From Perognathus longimembris pacificus (taxonomy: Eukaryota > Chordata > Mammalia > Rodentia > Heteromyidae): 64,000 nt of DNA. Below the pieces are notes generated by a model, which saw only the letters and a program-made list of their open reading frames with translations, ran no database searches and was not told the origin of the DNA. Each line of letters starts with the position of its first letter. Position 1 is the stretch's first letter. The stretch is from assembly GCF_023159225.1 (NCBI RefSeq), contig NC_063166.1, positions 49,159,149-49,223,148 of the forward strand, written 5' to 3'. This document shows positions 1-18,889 of the stretch, in pieces. A program made the translations under genes and the position numbers.

Positions 1-750
1 TACTAGACTCTTTGGTAGGACAGCTTTTACCTAATCTGATTTTCAGGAATGAAACTAAATAACCACATTTCAATTCAAAAGATGGTCTTATGACAAACTC
101 CCCAACTACACAGGTGCTGTGAGTGGAGATACTTTGCCTCATAAGAGTTCAAGTTGTCATTCCTTTTTTAGTGTCTATAAAGGAGTTAGGGAGGAATGAC
201 TGCAATAATCCATTTCTTCAGTCCCACTCAAGGGGCTCCAGAGCAAAGCTGATTTTATACAACTCACAAGGAAGAAATTGCTGAAAATAGGCAGACCCAG
301 TCTAATTTCAGCTTACTAGAAAAATACCTTAGAGGATCAAAGAAGTAAACACTCATGGAAGTATAAGGCAGGGCAAGACCAGGAAGACCATTAACAGCAA
401 TTTCATGAGCTGGGTCAGTGCTCTGCAGTTAAGATAAGCAGTAGGTTAAATATCAAGAGAATCAAGCATTCAAATGATTGATGCACACAGCCTACAGCAG
501 GATTAATGGAGCTTATGTTAACTGCCTTATTTGCTGATAAAAGTGTAGCTGAGATCATGCAGATCAGAATTTTTTTACAGGAAAGCTTAATTGTGGTGTG
601 ATAAAGCCATGCAAGTGAGTGAAGTTCAGGAACATCTAGAGGTCATTTTTGTCCACCTCTCTGCATATAGTTCTTTTTCTCAGCTAGTCTGGAATTACCC
701 AGAATATCACTATCACACACAATCACAGCTTGGAACACAATTGCAAGCTT
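1..750 (-). other. GZF1: GZF1 3'UTR (partial, runs off left edge)
   Basis: This is downstream of the GZF1 stop codon on the minus strand. I see no AATAAA or ATTAAA on the minus strand in this stretch, so the polyadenylation site is probably outside the window. There is no SINE or other repeat in it, as expected for a conserved UTR. Confidence 0.6.
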
Positions 751-8164
<7,414 letters not shown>

Positions 8165-8185
8165 CTTTTTTCTTCCCCCAAACAG

Positions 8186-10238
8186 CTTTAAAAACAAAAA
8201 CAAGAGTTGTTTCACACATTCACAACCACTGGCCTAACAACTCTAGAAACTGTGAAGGTTTTTCACTTCTTCAAGGCATATACACTGATTAACAACCCAG
8301 ATTTTCTCAATGAAAGGTTCAACTCACATTCCACTTAGCAGGTCTCTGACGTTCCTGAATATTACCATTTGCATCCATAAAGACTATTGGCAAATTTCCC
8401 CCAAAGATAAACACAAATGACTAAAGTTATGACTCGTGAAATACATTAAAGTCATTCGCTTATCAAGGTCAATGACTCAAACACTTATGGCAACATTACT
8501 ATCTCATTCTTGGATCAGGAAACCAGATATGAAACACATAGTGGCCACTGTCTGGGAACAAAGCTTAATCACTTCTGCCACTGAAAGTAACCAATAAAAC
8601 ACTTTTTTTTTTCTCCTAGGAGGAAAATTTCCCATATCCAAGGCCTCTAGATGCAGCACAGTTTGAACACTTATTCTACTAAAATAATGCATGGAAGTCC
8701 CATAGCTTTTACAAGCTGGGTTACCTTGAGCAGGTAACTCAACCTCTCTGGACCTTAGCTTCCACTTCTGTAGAAGGCTCACAGGTTACTGTGAGGGCTT
8801 AGTGGGTGCAGCACGTCATATGCTTACAGCTGCTCCTGAAACTTGCTGGCTTCCTAGTACAGGAAAAAATACTATTATGATCCACTCTTCACAGATAAGT
8901 ACAAGTAGTTTGTGAAGGCTGAAGCCTGAGCCTGGTCAGACTCTGGGCTCAGTATACCTACCTTTGCTTGGCATGTGCCAAGGGCTACCTCCACAGAAGG
9001 CAGATGCCATGCACCCTAAAACCTCCTCTCCTGGGCTCCATGATGCACCCCCCCACACACACTTCATACCTGTGCTTTTCCTGAAGACCAGCTTTCCCCT
9101 TGAGGTTCATCCTGACTTTTTGTTCCCAGAATCTACCTTCTTCTTCCAGGTCTATTGGCCCCTCCACCATCCCAAACACTGCTATCCACCACCCAGATTT
9201 TAAGACATTACTTTGGATTCAACATCTCTAGAAGCTCCTGTCTCTGAAAACTCAACCCCACTCTCCTCTGACCCCATTAAAAAAAAAAAAAATAGCTCCC
9301 ACAGCCACCAGCTCCCAAACATGGTCACTTTGTCATGCAGATGTGGAGCCAGTACCAAGGAGGCCAGAGCAATGTCGCCTGAAGGAGACTCACTCCCCAG
9401 TAAATAGAACGCTAAGGAAGCCCAAGTCAAAGGACACAGTGGGGTGAAGCGGGAGGGGGCGGGGGGTGAGCCAGCAGCCTCTCAGAGATCTCACAGCAGC
9501 CTGGCAACAAAAGGCTACAGATGGCTCACTCAGCCTCGTGCCCTTATCTCCCGGTCCCGACTTCCCCTGTTCTCTGCCATCAGACCTGGGAGAGGACATT
9601 AAGTCCTTACAGGTGGTCTGGCAGCGACTTCTCTGTTAACAAAGTGGGTTTTCGGCACGGTTTCCAAGTTGGTCTTTGCCTGGAGAGCAGGTACAGACCA
9701 CAGCAGAGGCTACCCGCGGCCTGGTGACAGCAGTGTGTGTGTCCCCTGGCAGTGCATTAGCATTCTGGCTGCCTCCTCGAGCGCCCAGCATCTGCGCTAA
9801 GGTCGGCGGGCAGCCCCGGGTCCCGGGGCGCATGGGCCAGGCCCCTGCCCAGAAGGCTCCCGCCCACAGCAGAGAAAGCCTCATTCTCCAGCTCGGCTTA
9901 AATCCTGGGTCGCCGTCGCCGCGCGGACCGCGCTACCCCCAACCCGAGTCAGCCGCTACGGCCTCCACCTCGCAGCCCCTCCGCGCCCCGACCCCCCGCA
10001 GCACCCTGAAAGACCACAGGGAGGAAGCACAAATCACTGCAGCCAGAGTCAAACCTCCTCCCCAACGCAGGCATCCGGACCGCATGATCCGGCCTGGACC
10101 TCGGCCCGGGCGGTCCCCAGCCTGGCTGCTTCTGTATCCCCGAAACTCGCCGCTCCTCCGGATAGCCGAGCACACCAGACAGTCAGGAGGCGGCTGTGAG
10201 GAAAGGGGCCAACAGGGCCCAGCCGACGGCGCGCTCAC
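8186..10238 (-). other. GZF1: GZF1 intron 1
   Basis: The 2-kb intron lies between the non-coding exon and the BTB exon. About 8190-9640 is ordinary unique sequence with short A/T runs and no clear SINE, which is notable given the SINE density elsewhere. From about 9700 it merges into the CpG island. Confidence 0.55.
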
Positions 10239-10720
10239 CTCGCAGCCGGCACCCCCGCCACCTTCGCCACCTTTGCCACCATCCGCTGGACCAGGCCCAC
10301 AGGAACAGCCGGCCTGGGAGGCGGGGCGAAGTCCACCGCGGGCGCCGCTTATTGGCCCCGGCGGGGGCGGCCCCGCCCCCTACGGGCCCCACCTCCTTGA
10401 GAGTGAGGGAGGGGCTGCGCGCGCGCACGTCCAGCTGCAGAAGCTGTTCCGACAAATTACGTGATCTGACGTATACTGGGCAGGGCGTCTGTCTGGAGCG
10501 CCCGACACGTCACCTGCCGCGGGCCAAAGCTTGCGTCTGCGCAGGAGACATTCGTGGCGCGAGTGGAGAGAGACCCGGGCGCTAGTTGCGGAAGACCGTG
10601 AGGCGACACGCAGCCGCAGTGGCCGGGACACGGCCGGGCGTGGAGTCCGTGCCGGGGGCACTGCAACCTAGCGGTGCTCTGCACGCCCTCCCAGCGGAGT
10701 GTGTCTCCCCAGCGGCCCCT
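9760..10720 (-). promoter_or_regulatory. GZF1: CpG island promoter of GZF1
   Basis: This GC-rich, CpG-dense block spans the first-exon donor. On the minus strand just upstream of the candidate exon are a CCAAT box (plus-strand ATTGG at 10351-10355), adjoining GC boxes (about 10363-10380) and a CRE/ATF-like TGACGTA (10467-10473). There is no TATA box, so dispersed initiation is likely. The plus-strand side (10500-10700) is equally CpG-rich and could support divergent transcription. Confidence 0.7.
10239..10300 (-). other. GZF1: GZF1 non-coding exon 1 (3' end defined, 5' end approximate)
   Basis: A consensus donor GAG/GTGAGC lies at 10238-10239 on the minus strand inside a CpG island upstream of GZF1. 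Joining it to the acceptor at 8185 places the main ATG 21 nt into exon 2. The 5' end is not visible from sequence alone, so 10300 is an estimate. The exon holds an upstream ATG at 10282-10280 (see findings). Confidence 0.6.
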
Positions 10721-10973
10721 CCTCTGCTGAAGTCCTGACGCCCCAGAACCTGGACCTTATCCCACCATCAGCCTTGCACGGAACTTCCCGCTTCGCCGTG
10801 GAAAACTGCCCTAAGATTCCCAGAGTCCCTGCGCCCTAAACCATCGGCCTGCCCTAGCCCTTCACTTGGCTTGCCTTATCCAAAAGCGTCATATATTTCC
10901 ATGCTCGATGTCTGTATATCTCCCGTAGTGAACTCACAAGGCCTTTGCACCATCCCGCGCCTTTTGTGTTCTT

Positions 10974-11275
10974 TTTGAGGCACTAGTGCTAGAACTGGGG
11001 GTCTCTCCCTTGCTAAGCACGCCTTTTGCCACTTGAGCCACTTCTCCTGTCCTTTATTTTTCACATAGAATTGGGTGGGGGTGCTAGAGAGGGGACATCC
11101 TAGACTACACTCCTCCTGCCTGTGCCTCCTGAATTGGTGGGGTTACATTCCCACACCACCACCAATAGCTTGTTTGATGAGATGAGGTCTGCTTTGCTGG
11201 CCCCAAACCGTGACTCTCCTGATCTCTGCCTCCCATGTAGATGGGATAACAAACATGAGCAGCCACCCCTGGTCC
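10974..11275 (-). repeat. Old composite B1/ID SINE
   Basis: CACTTGAGCCACTTCTCCTG and GATCTCTGCCTCCCATGTAG are recognisable but the copy is heavily diverged. It marks the distal edge of the GZF1 promoter region. Confidence 0.6.
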
Positions 11276-12046
11276 CTTTGCTCGTTTTAAAATTGTGTGT
11301 GTGTTGTTTTTGTCTTGTTATTTTTGAGTTGTAGAAGTTCTCATTTTAGATTGAAAGTCCTCCATTAGGTAAATAATTTATAAATGCAGTCATTCCTCGG
11401 TATTTGTGGGGGACTGGTTTCCAGGCCCCTTAGGGATGTCAAAAAGAAAACAAAAACCAACCTTCAAATGTCTCAGATGAGCTCACATCTTTGGGCTCTT
11501 TCTCTTCCTCATGCCCTGGTTTTTTTTTCATGAAGCCTTCCTGGCTGTTTGCACCATTCCCCATGTTGAGTCCCAGGTAGACTTTTCCTAAACTCGAAAG
11601 ACTTCTGTTTCCCTTCTCCCAACCAGGAGCAAACCAAGGCCTTCCTCCTGTAAGCATATCCCTTCCCTGTAACTGTCTCCAAATGAATCCTGGTATGGGA
11701 TAATGATAATGAAAACAAGAACATGTTTCTCATCCAAAAGTGATTGAGGAGGATTTGTATATTTGATGGGGAAGGAGAGGGAGTAAGGATATGATGGTGG
11801 CATTTGCCATTATCAGATGTATCTGCATTCATGTCTGGGTTGAGTGAGATCTATCTTTACTTTGCTTTACCAATAAACTTTCATGATATCTACCTCAGTG
11901 TGTCCTCAGATTATTTTTGGTGATATCATAAACTTAGTATCCAAGGGCCAGTAAGAGACCTCCTTCAAAGAGACTTGTCCCTGAAACATCACTGGTTCAT
12001 TAACAATGTCTTGATTGATACATAGACTGGCCATTGTGAATAATGC

Positions 12047-12051
<5 letters not shown>
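11276..12051. other. Intergenic stretch without recognised features
   Basis: Ordinary AT-rich sequence. No reading frame, RNA gene or repeat is recognised here. Confidence 0.5.
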
Positions 12052-12097
<46 letters not shown>

Positions 12098-12100
12098 TAT
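12052..12100. repeat. (TG)n microsatellite
   Basis: About 20 TG units followed by interrupted TATG units. Confidence 0.95.
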
Positions 12101-12175
12101 GTTCCTGCTTTCATTTCTTTCAGGTACATCCTACAAATGGAAATGCTGAATCATGTGTTAATTCTGTGTTTAACA

Positions 12176-12366
12176 TTTTTGGTTTTTTGCTAGTCCTGGG
12201 GCTTGAACTCAGGGACTGAGCACCATCCCTAGTTTCTTTTTGCTCAAGGCTAGCACTCTCATAGCGCCACTTCTGGCTTTTTCTATATATGTGGTACTGA
12301 AGAATCGAATCCAGGGCTTCACATATGCAAAGCAAGCACTCTACCACTAGGCCATATTCCCAGCCC
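12176..12366 (-). repeat. Dimeric ID-type SINE
   Basis: Inverted copy from the T tract to CCCAGCCCT. A short deletion removes the ACCACTTGAGCC part of the right-monomer A box. Confidence 0.88.
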
Positions 12367-12544
12367 TGCTTAACTTTTTCTTCCTTTTGTCTATGATTAA
12401 TTTTTCTCTCATACTTATTTGAACCAACCTTTTTTAGATTGGCATATGTTAACTGTAGAAAGAGGTTTAATTGTCATAGATCTATACATGCATATAGTGT
12501 GCTTTGATCAAATTCTCCCCCTCAATTAGTATTTATTCACCTTG

Positions 12545-12615
12545 CCCCAAATGGTGGTACTGGAGTTTGAACTCAGGGTTTTCTAATTGCTAGGCATGTG
12601 CTTTACCACTTGAGA
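12545..12615 (-). repeat. Old single ID-like fragment
   Basis: GGTACTGGAGTTTGAACTCAGG and TTTACCACTTGAG match the inverted ID right monomer. The rest is decayed. Confidence 0.5.
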
Positions 12616-13042
12616 TTAAATGTTTTAGAAAGCATAGCAGCTGCCTCTTTTACATTCCACCAGCAATGGACAGGCTGGCAGTTTCTCCACTTCTCACCAT
12701 GGTACCAAAACATTCTAAAGTACAGGATTCATACACACAGACAATATTTTTAGCACATAGAATTACTTTTCCTTTTGAGATAGGCTTCGGATTTCAAAAT
12801 AGACCTAAGTAAAATGTATACAAGAAAAAAACTATATTATTATTGGTGGGGAAATAAGAAACATACTAACAAATAACACTGTTTCGGGAAGACCTGATTC
12901 TATTAAAAGGTACAAACACAAAAATACTCTCATTTTTGAGCATTATTCTGGAGTAATTTAACATGGCCACAGAGGCTTCTTTTATTCTGCTAGATTATCT
13001 TTACTGGAAATCAATTTATGGGTTTGTTTTTGTTTTGTTTTT

Positions 13043-13243
13043 TTTTTTTGGCCAGTCCTGGGGCATGGACTCAGGGCTTGAGCATTGTCCCTGGCTTCCT
13101 TTTTGCTCAAGGCTAGCACTCTGCCACTTGAGCCACAGCGCCTCTTCTGGCCGTTTTCTAGATATGTGGTGCTGGAGAATCGAACCCAGGGTTTCATGTA
13201 TAGGAGGCAAGCTCTCTTGCCACTAGGCCATATTCCCAGCCCT
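13043..13243 (-). repeat. Dimeric ID-type SINE inserted beside the RPS4X pseudogene
   Basis: Complete inverted copy with TCAATTTATG target duplications on both sides (near 13010 and 13243). It lies just 3' of the RPS4X pseudogene stop and may have displaced its poly(A) end. Confidence 0.92.
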
Positions 13244-13279
13244 CAATTTATGTTTTCCAACATTTTACCTACAGATATT

Positions 13280-14313
13280 TCACATGCTACTCTGTTTGGC
13301 TGCCAGTCTCTTATCTCTGTCTTTGGCAATGGCAATGGGTTCCTTTTTCTCAGGGAAGAGAAATAAAAGGTTTGTTGCCTTTGACAATAACAAAAATGTA
13401 TGAAAGCCGGGTAGCAAAGATTTTGTCTTTGGCATCTTTCACATAAACCACATCAAAAGAGCCAGGGCGTCTCTTTATGTTGGTGATCACATTAATTTTT
13501 CCCAAGTTAGCACCTCCAGTCACCATACACAGGTTACCAGTGTCAAACTTGATTAAATCAGTTATTTTGCCTGTCTCCAAATCAATTTGAATGGTGTCAT
13601 TCTCCTTAATAAGAGAATCAGGGTTGCGAATGGTGCAGGCATCATGGGTCAATAGATGAAGGGTTCTTTTTGTGCCCACAAAGATCTTTCTCACTTTGCA
13701 CAACTTGATCTTTGCCTTCTCAGGTGTTACTTGATGAACAGTGAAACGACCTTTGGTCGTTTGGTTGTATTTCCATATTTTGGTTGTATTTCCAACTGCC
13801 TCCGAGATTGCTTTTCTTCTGAATGCTCTGTAGCATCAGACATTGTTTAATGTTTTAGTCAGCTCCATGAGTGCTGTTTTGTCATTTTTGTCCATTTGTT
13901 TTTGTGCTGGTCCTGGTGCTTGAATTTAGGGTCTGGATGCTGTCCCTGAGCTTTTCAGCTCAAGGCTAGCACTCTATCACTTGAGCCACAGCTCTACGTC
14001 TACCTTTTAGGTGGTTCATTGTAGATTCCTATCTGTGGATGCTGATGACATCCATAAAACCCACAGGGTAGGTTATATGAGTTCTGACTTTGTCATCAAT
14101 ATTAATAAAGTGCTTCAGGCAAAGCTTCTTTATTTCATGTGCTATCAGTGCATGCTCAAGTCTGTTCCTTAGGAAAACAATGAGAGGCAGACATTCTCTC
14201 AGCTTTTGGGGCCTGGTGGATGGATGAGAAGCAAGCACACCAGTCAACTTGTCCAACACCCAATGCTTTGAGGCTGATGCTTGCTTTGGATGTTTCCTGG
14301 GTCCACCAGCCAT
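13280..14313 (-). pseudogene. RPS4X: RPS4X processed pseudogene, interrupted
   Basis: This is an intronless copy of ribosomal protein S4 X-linked (40S subunit) on the minus strand. The N-terminal part (from ATG at 14313) reads [20 protein letters not shown] and continues to FMDVISIH. The second part resumes near 13759 with TKGRF and runs through [12 protein letters not shown] and [15 protein letters not shown] to [10 protein letters not shown], then a stop. Further on, DKRLAAKQSS appears before the terminal stop at 13280-13282. Between the two parts, 13761-14033 is foreign DNA: an ID-type SINE fragment plus a 61-bp segment found elsewhere. Lack of introns, the premature stop after KPFISLP, the insertion and many substitutions argue strongly for a dead retrocopy. 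The living RPS4X is about 263 residues. Confidence 0.95.
13893..14024 (-). repeat. ID-type SINE fragment inside the RPS4X pseudogene
   Basis: GCTCAAGGCTAGCACTCTAT and CACTTGAGCCACAGC show the inverted right monomer. The B1 head is absent apart from a short TTTTAGGTGGTT remnant. It splits the pseudogene after ...FMDVISIH. Confidence 0.8.
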
Positions 14314-14512
14314 AGCTGTGTAGGAATAGAAAAGTATATAGTCTTTTAAACCAGAATCAGTAACAAGTATTTTGTAAATTACACAAACACACACACACAC
14401 AAACAAACACACAAATAAAACCTTGTCACAATGATGCTGTAGTCTTACAATAATTATCAAGGACCATATCTGAGCTTCCAAAGAGCTTAAGAGGTATTAC
14501 AAATATCCTAAA

Positions 14513-14722
14513 AGAGGGGCCCTGGTGGCTATTCAGAATGCTGAGACCTGGAGAATATAAATTTGAAGCCAGCCTGGGCAGAGAAGTCTGTGAGATTCCA
14601 TCTCTCATTAAAGCAAAATGCAGGCTGGAGGCGGGTCAAGTGGTAGAGTACCAGCCATAAGAAAGAAAGTTTGAGTGAGAACATGAAATCTGAGCTCAAA
14701 CTTCAGTACTGCAATAAAACAG
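14513..14722 (+). repeat. B1-ID composite SINE
   Basis: B1 head with AAGCCAGCCTGGGCAG and ID tail with GGGTCAAGTGGTAGAGTACC. Its A tail has become the GGAA microsatellite that follows. Confidence 0.8.
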
Positions 14723-14793
14723 AAGGAAGGAAGGAAGGAAGGAAGGAAGGAAGGAAGGAAGGAAGGAAGGAAGGAAGGAAGGAAGGAAGGAAG
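14722..14793. repeat. (GGAA)n microsatellite
   Basis: About 17 uninterrupted AAGG units at the tail of the preceding SINE. Confidence 0.97.
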
Positions 14794-14919
14794 ACGTAAC
14801 TACAAATAAAAACATGATACTTGAAAAAGGTTAGGCTGAGAATTATGCTCACTTTAGTTAATTCAATGCTAAATGGGGTTCTTCAACCTTTGTGTGTGTG
14901 TGAGTGTGTGTGTGTGCAC

Positions 14920-15146
14920 ATGCGCGCAACAGTGGTAGGGTTTGAACTTAGGACCTGGTGCTGCCACTTTTTCACTCAAAGCTAGCACTCCACATAAGCC
15001 ACAGCTCTAATCATGGCTTTTTGTTGGTTAATTGGAGACTAAGAGTCTCGTGGACTTTTCTGCCTGGGCTGGCTTCAAACTGTGACCCTCAGATCTCACC
15101 TTCCTGAGTAGCTAAGATTATAGGCATGAGCCCCAGGCAGCTGGCA
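14920..15146 (-). repeat. B1-ID composite SINE
   Basis: Inverted copy from the ID tail (next to a TG-rich run at 14891-14914) to AGGCATGAGCCCCAGGCAGC. Confidence 0.85.
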
Positions 15147-16079
15147 ATTTCTTTAATCTTAATGCTTGACCTAATGAAGAAGTAGCATATGACGATCATA
15201 ACTTTTATATTCTATTACCTTTATAAGTACTAGAGATTTTCAAATACTAGCAGCTTCCAAGGTGGCAAATATATTAAGTTTAGTCAAAGAATCTCAGGAA
15301 ATCAATAAGGAAAAAATTAGCAGTCCAATAAAAATAGTAAAGTATATTAGTAGACAATTCATGTTAGAGAAGGAATGCTGCAGAGCATTCAGAAGAAAAG
15401 CAATCTTGGAGGCAGTTGGAAATACAACCAAAATATGTGTATACACTATATAGTTTATATATCTGCATCCATATGCATATATATACATAATACACACATT
15501 TATATACATATATAGGTATACACATATGTATACCTAATACACACAGAGAGGCTCTCCCTTTTAACCATGCTGTAGAAGTAAATGAGTGGACAATTACATA
15601 AGCATAGTTACTGCAATGAACTTTTGAAAGTGAAACTTTGAGAGAAAAAATCTACACATTCACAGTTGGTCTATTCATACACAGTCAGTACAATTTTTTT
15701 CCAGGTTTCAGTGTTCTAATTTTAAACACGCATATAATCTATTTCCAGGATACTCAGTCTCATTCAGTCTTTCATGGCCGCCCACTTTTCCTAGAACCTG
15801 CCCTTCCAACACAGCTTGTTTTTTTGTCGGTTGTGGAAGGCTTGAACAAGCCACCATTGCCTAGCCCCAGCACAGCCTGTTTAAAGAGTATCTTTTAAAA
15901 GTTCAACAGTATTTAATAGCTTGCGGGAACGCTCACCATATTATGGCTGTCCTACTGGAGAAAGAGCTACATGAGTTTACATAGGTTCTGATCTGATCTA
16001 AGCAACAACTAATGCTAAAGAAATAGATTGCAAAGCACCGTCCTAAAGTCTTAACATTCTGAGGACAAATTTAGAAGCT
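15147..16079. other. Intergenic stretch; contains a 61-bp inverted copy of pseudogene insert
   Basis: AT-rich sequence with a TATATG-rich patch at 15440-15540. Positions 15377-15437 match 13774-13834 in inverted orientation at 59 of 61 bases. Nothing else is recognised. Confidence 0.55.
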
Positions 16080-16690
16080 TGCACAGCCCCAAAGCTCGGG
16101 TCCTCCTATTCACCCAAAGCCTGGAGCCATCCAAAGCCCGGTTCATCCAGCGCTTGCCGAGGCTCCGCCCAAACCCCCTCAACTTCCAATGGGCCAGGCC
16201 ACGCCCCCCGACCGGCTCTCCTCGCGAGACCACAGCCATCGCAGTCCCCTCAGTAGTCTCCGCCCACTGGTTGTCCCGGTACGCTCTACTCTGTTCGGAT
16301 CTCCTTGGAAACGGAAGGCGGAGCTGGGCCTCGGGAGTCACATGATGCTTGCGCCTCGTTTTCGTAAAACCAGGCCGAGTGTTTCCATTGGTCCTGGGTA
16401 GTCGCGGAGTAATGACGTCTGCTTTAATGTGTCCATTCTCAGGCCATGCGGGTGGCGCAAGCGCTGCCAGTGCTGTGCTCAGGCCAGTTAGAGCTGCGTT
16501 GGGCGTGTGAGCGAGGGTCGCGTGCGGCCTGGGCAAGGGGAGAACATGGGGGAAGCGGAGTTCTGCCGAGAAGAGCAGTTCCTCAGAGATGCTTACCCTG
16601 CGCCCTCGGCTGGGAACAGGGCGCCGGCGGTGGACAGCGTCTCCGGTGGAGGAACACCATCACCCTTCCTTTGGGGACCCTTCCCCTGAT
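16080..16690. promoter_or_regulatory. Orphan CpG island between NXT1 and GZF1
   Basis: A CpG-dense block with CCAAT/ATTGG boxes near 16190 and 16390, a GTCACATGATG motif near 16337 and a CRE-like TGACGTC at 16411-16417. It does not overlap an exon of NXT1 or GZF1 as I model them. On the plus strand an ATG in a strong context (A at -3, G at +4) at 16546 opens a 47-codon frame MGEAEFCREEQFLRDAYPAP that stops at 16689. It could be the promoter of a non-coding RNA, an alternative upstream GZF1 exon, or a relic. I do not recognise the small peptide. Confidence 0.55.
16546..16689 (+). CDS. Possible 47-residue small ORF in orphan CpG island (doubtful)
   Basis: This is the only ATG in a good initiation context in the island's plus strand. 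The peptide starts MGEAEFCREEQFLRDAYPAP and is Gly/Pro-rich at the end; no domain is recognised. A frame this short occurs by chance in GC-rich DNA, so treat it as a hypothesis tied to the CpG island. Confidence 0.15.
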   Translation: MGEAEFCREEQFLRDAYPAPSAGNRAPAVDSVSGGGTPSPFLWGPFP

Positions 16691-16839
16691 GCTCAGTTCT
16701 GATGCTCCAAAATACCGCAAATTAGGCCACATTCCGGGAGGTTCAATTAAGAATATTTAAAGGCAGTGGTGGGACAAAGGGTGAACAAATGCAGCAATGA
16801 TACTCGCCGGCCTGTGTGTTTAAAATGAACAATACAACT

Positions 16840-16990
16840 TGTGGGTGGGGATGGGAGGGGAAAACTGGGAGAGAACGAGGGAAGGGGTGACACTGTTCAA
16901 AAAGGAATGTATTCTTTATCTGACTTATATAACCGTAACCCCTCTGTATATAACCGTTACAATAATGAATAAATGCGGAAAAAGAGAATT
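16840..16990 (+). repeat. LINE-1-like 3' tail
   Basis: G-rich tract followed by ACTGTTCAAAAAGGAATGTA, TATAACCGTAACCCCTCTGT and AATGAATAAATG. The order of blocks resembles L1 3' ends in the window, although diverged. Confidence 0.5.
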
Positions 16991-18059
16991 GGACGACTTA
17001 AGGATCAGTTCAAGAGTTTATCACCTATCTTTAGCTGCCTTAAGTTTGGGCAGGTTAGCACAGTTTTAAGAGAAACCATTGTTCACAAGCTTAAGTGTTA
17101 ACAGTTTTAAGGTGAATATATTTTTGTGAGATTCTGATGTGTTTGGTTAAACAGGTACTACCTGGAAACCACCGCGCATTTTCGGCAGCTCTCATTCCCT
17201 GGAGCAACATGAGTGTCCTTCCTTTTTGATTCTTAAGTACATCCCAGGTTCTTTCTTGAAATTGTAATTGAAAAAGCAAGATGTGCACACTATAAAGTGA
17301 AGATACTCCGGTAGCAAATGCCTTGTCCCCACATTAAGATAATTAAAACCAGTCTCTAAGACAGCACTTTTTGCTTCCACAAAGTTTGTACATATAGTAA
17401 ATCTCGTTACTCGTGTCTCAGCTGAATACCTTGTGTCAGCTTGTTACATACAAATCTGTAGGACTTGTTTGACCACTCTATAAAGGAAGCTTTAAAGCTG
17501 CATTTACAGCCATGTCTTCCATAATGAGAAGGCAGCAGGGGCATGTTCTCATTTATGTGAACATAAACCAAGACTGGCCCAAACACAAGGCAGCATATTC
17601 TGAACTAGTCCCAGAATTGACTGAAATACTGGTAGGTGGCACAAGATTATACTTAATTTGCTTATTCAGTATCTCCTGATTAGATTAGGAAACCCTTTAA
17701 GTACCAGGAAGACACCTCCTCCTGGGGTTCCCCAGAGTGCCATGGCAGAGCAAGTAGAATAAACCAGTCTGCCCTTCTTGCAAGTCACTTTCTTCATTTA
17801 GTACTGTTACAGTCCATACCATCTCCTCCCAGCTGATTGATGATTTAAGATCAGACTCATTTCTCATTTGAAGTCTTGGGGTATGTAACCCAGAGCTATT
17901 TTGGCAGCTCCATCACCACCAAAGAACCAGACATTAATCTATAGCGCAGCTGAGCTGTTCTGAGAGCCCAAGATGGAGCCAGAGTGGTGGTCTAGCCATT
18001 GTAACTGCTTCCAGGGAGCAGGATAGAAACAAAATTCTAACTAGTTTCATCCTTCAGCT
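16991..18059. other. Intergenic stretch downstream of NXT1
   Basis: Mostly unique AT-rich sequence. No gene or clear repeat is recognised. Confidence 0.5.
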
Positions 18060-18150
18060 TCTGGGAGGGGGCAACAAGTTTGACAAGAAATGTACTCATT
18101 ACCTTACGTATATAACTGTAACCCCTTGGCAATAAAATAAAAACAAAAAC
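18060..18150 (+). repeat. LINE-1-like 3' tail
   Basis: GACAAGAAATGTACTCATTA, TATATAACTGTAACCCCTTG and a terminal AATAAAATAAAA. It is similar to the tail at 16840-16990. Confidence 0.55.
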
Positions 18151-18172
18151 AACAAAAGCCCTAGCTATGTAG

Positions 18173-18397
18173 CAGGATGCCAGTGGCTCCTGTCTGTATC
18201 CCAGCTACTCCTGGTACTGATCCCAAGGACTGCAGTTCAAAGCTATCCTGGGAAGTAAAGTCCAGGAGATTCCATCTTTAATTAACCAGCAAAAAGCCAA
18301 GCTGGAGGCACAGCTCAAATGGTAGAGGACCAGCCAAGCAATAAAATTGATCAAGTACGAGGCTGAGTTCCAACCATGATACCAGAAAAAAAAAACA
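18173..18397 (+). repeat. B1-ID composite SINE
   Basis: Diverged but complete: B1 head (GCCAGTGGCTCCTGTCTGTA), ID tail (CAGCTCAAATGGTAGAGGAC) and A10 tail. Confidence 0.8.
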
Positions 18398-18889
18398 AAA
18401 CAAAAACCCATATATTGGACTAGAAAGCCAAGTCTTTAAGGTCCAACTCTGGTGTTTCTTAAAAGCAGTGCTGTCATTTTTACAAGTTTCATGTATAAGC
18501 ACTTATCAGTAACTTTTGACATTTCACCTATCCTTATCACTCAGGTAGAGCAAAGCCAGCATTGTGGCATACCCTGAGGCGAATCACAATATCAAGCAAC
18601 TGGGGTGCTCTGAACAATAAAATGCCATTTCCCAGCTGCCCCCAGTGATTTTAGTGGTGGTGGTGGTAGGTCTGGGGGTGGGGCCTGTATGTAGGTAATT
18701 TTCAGTGTTTCAGGTGACACATAACATTTAGAGGGATAAGATACACAGCTGTGTGTCACCTGTGCACAACAGGTATATGGGTAGGTGCTCTGCTCAAGAC
18801 CTCAACTTTGCAGGTGCTGTCTAGTATACAGTCTGCCATTAATCTCTTTTTTCCAAACCTAGCTGAACATATCAGGTAAAGAAAGAGAA

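Noticed and set aside
9676..10464. 262-codon plus-strand open frame across the GZF1 CpG island
   Set aside because: GC-rich DNA has few stop codons; the peptide is Pro/Arg/Ala-rich low complexity and lies opposite the GZF1 promoter and first exon.
13350..13703. 117-codon ribosomal S4-like frame as a working gene
   Set aside because: It is the second half of a disrupted intronless RPS4X copy with stops and a SINE insertion.
16051..16536. 161-codon minus-strand open frame in the orphan CpG island
   Set aside because: Low-complexity Arg/Pro/Ala-rich; no domain, overlaps a promoter-like region.
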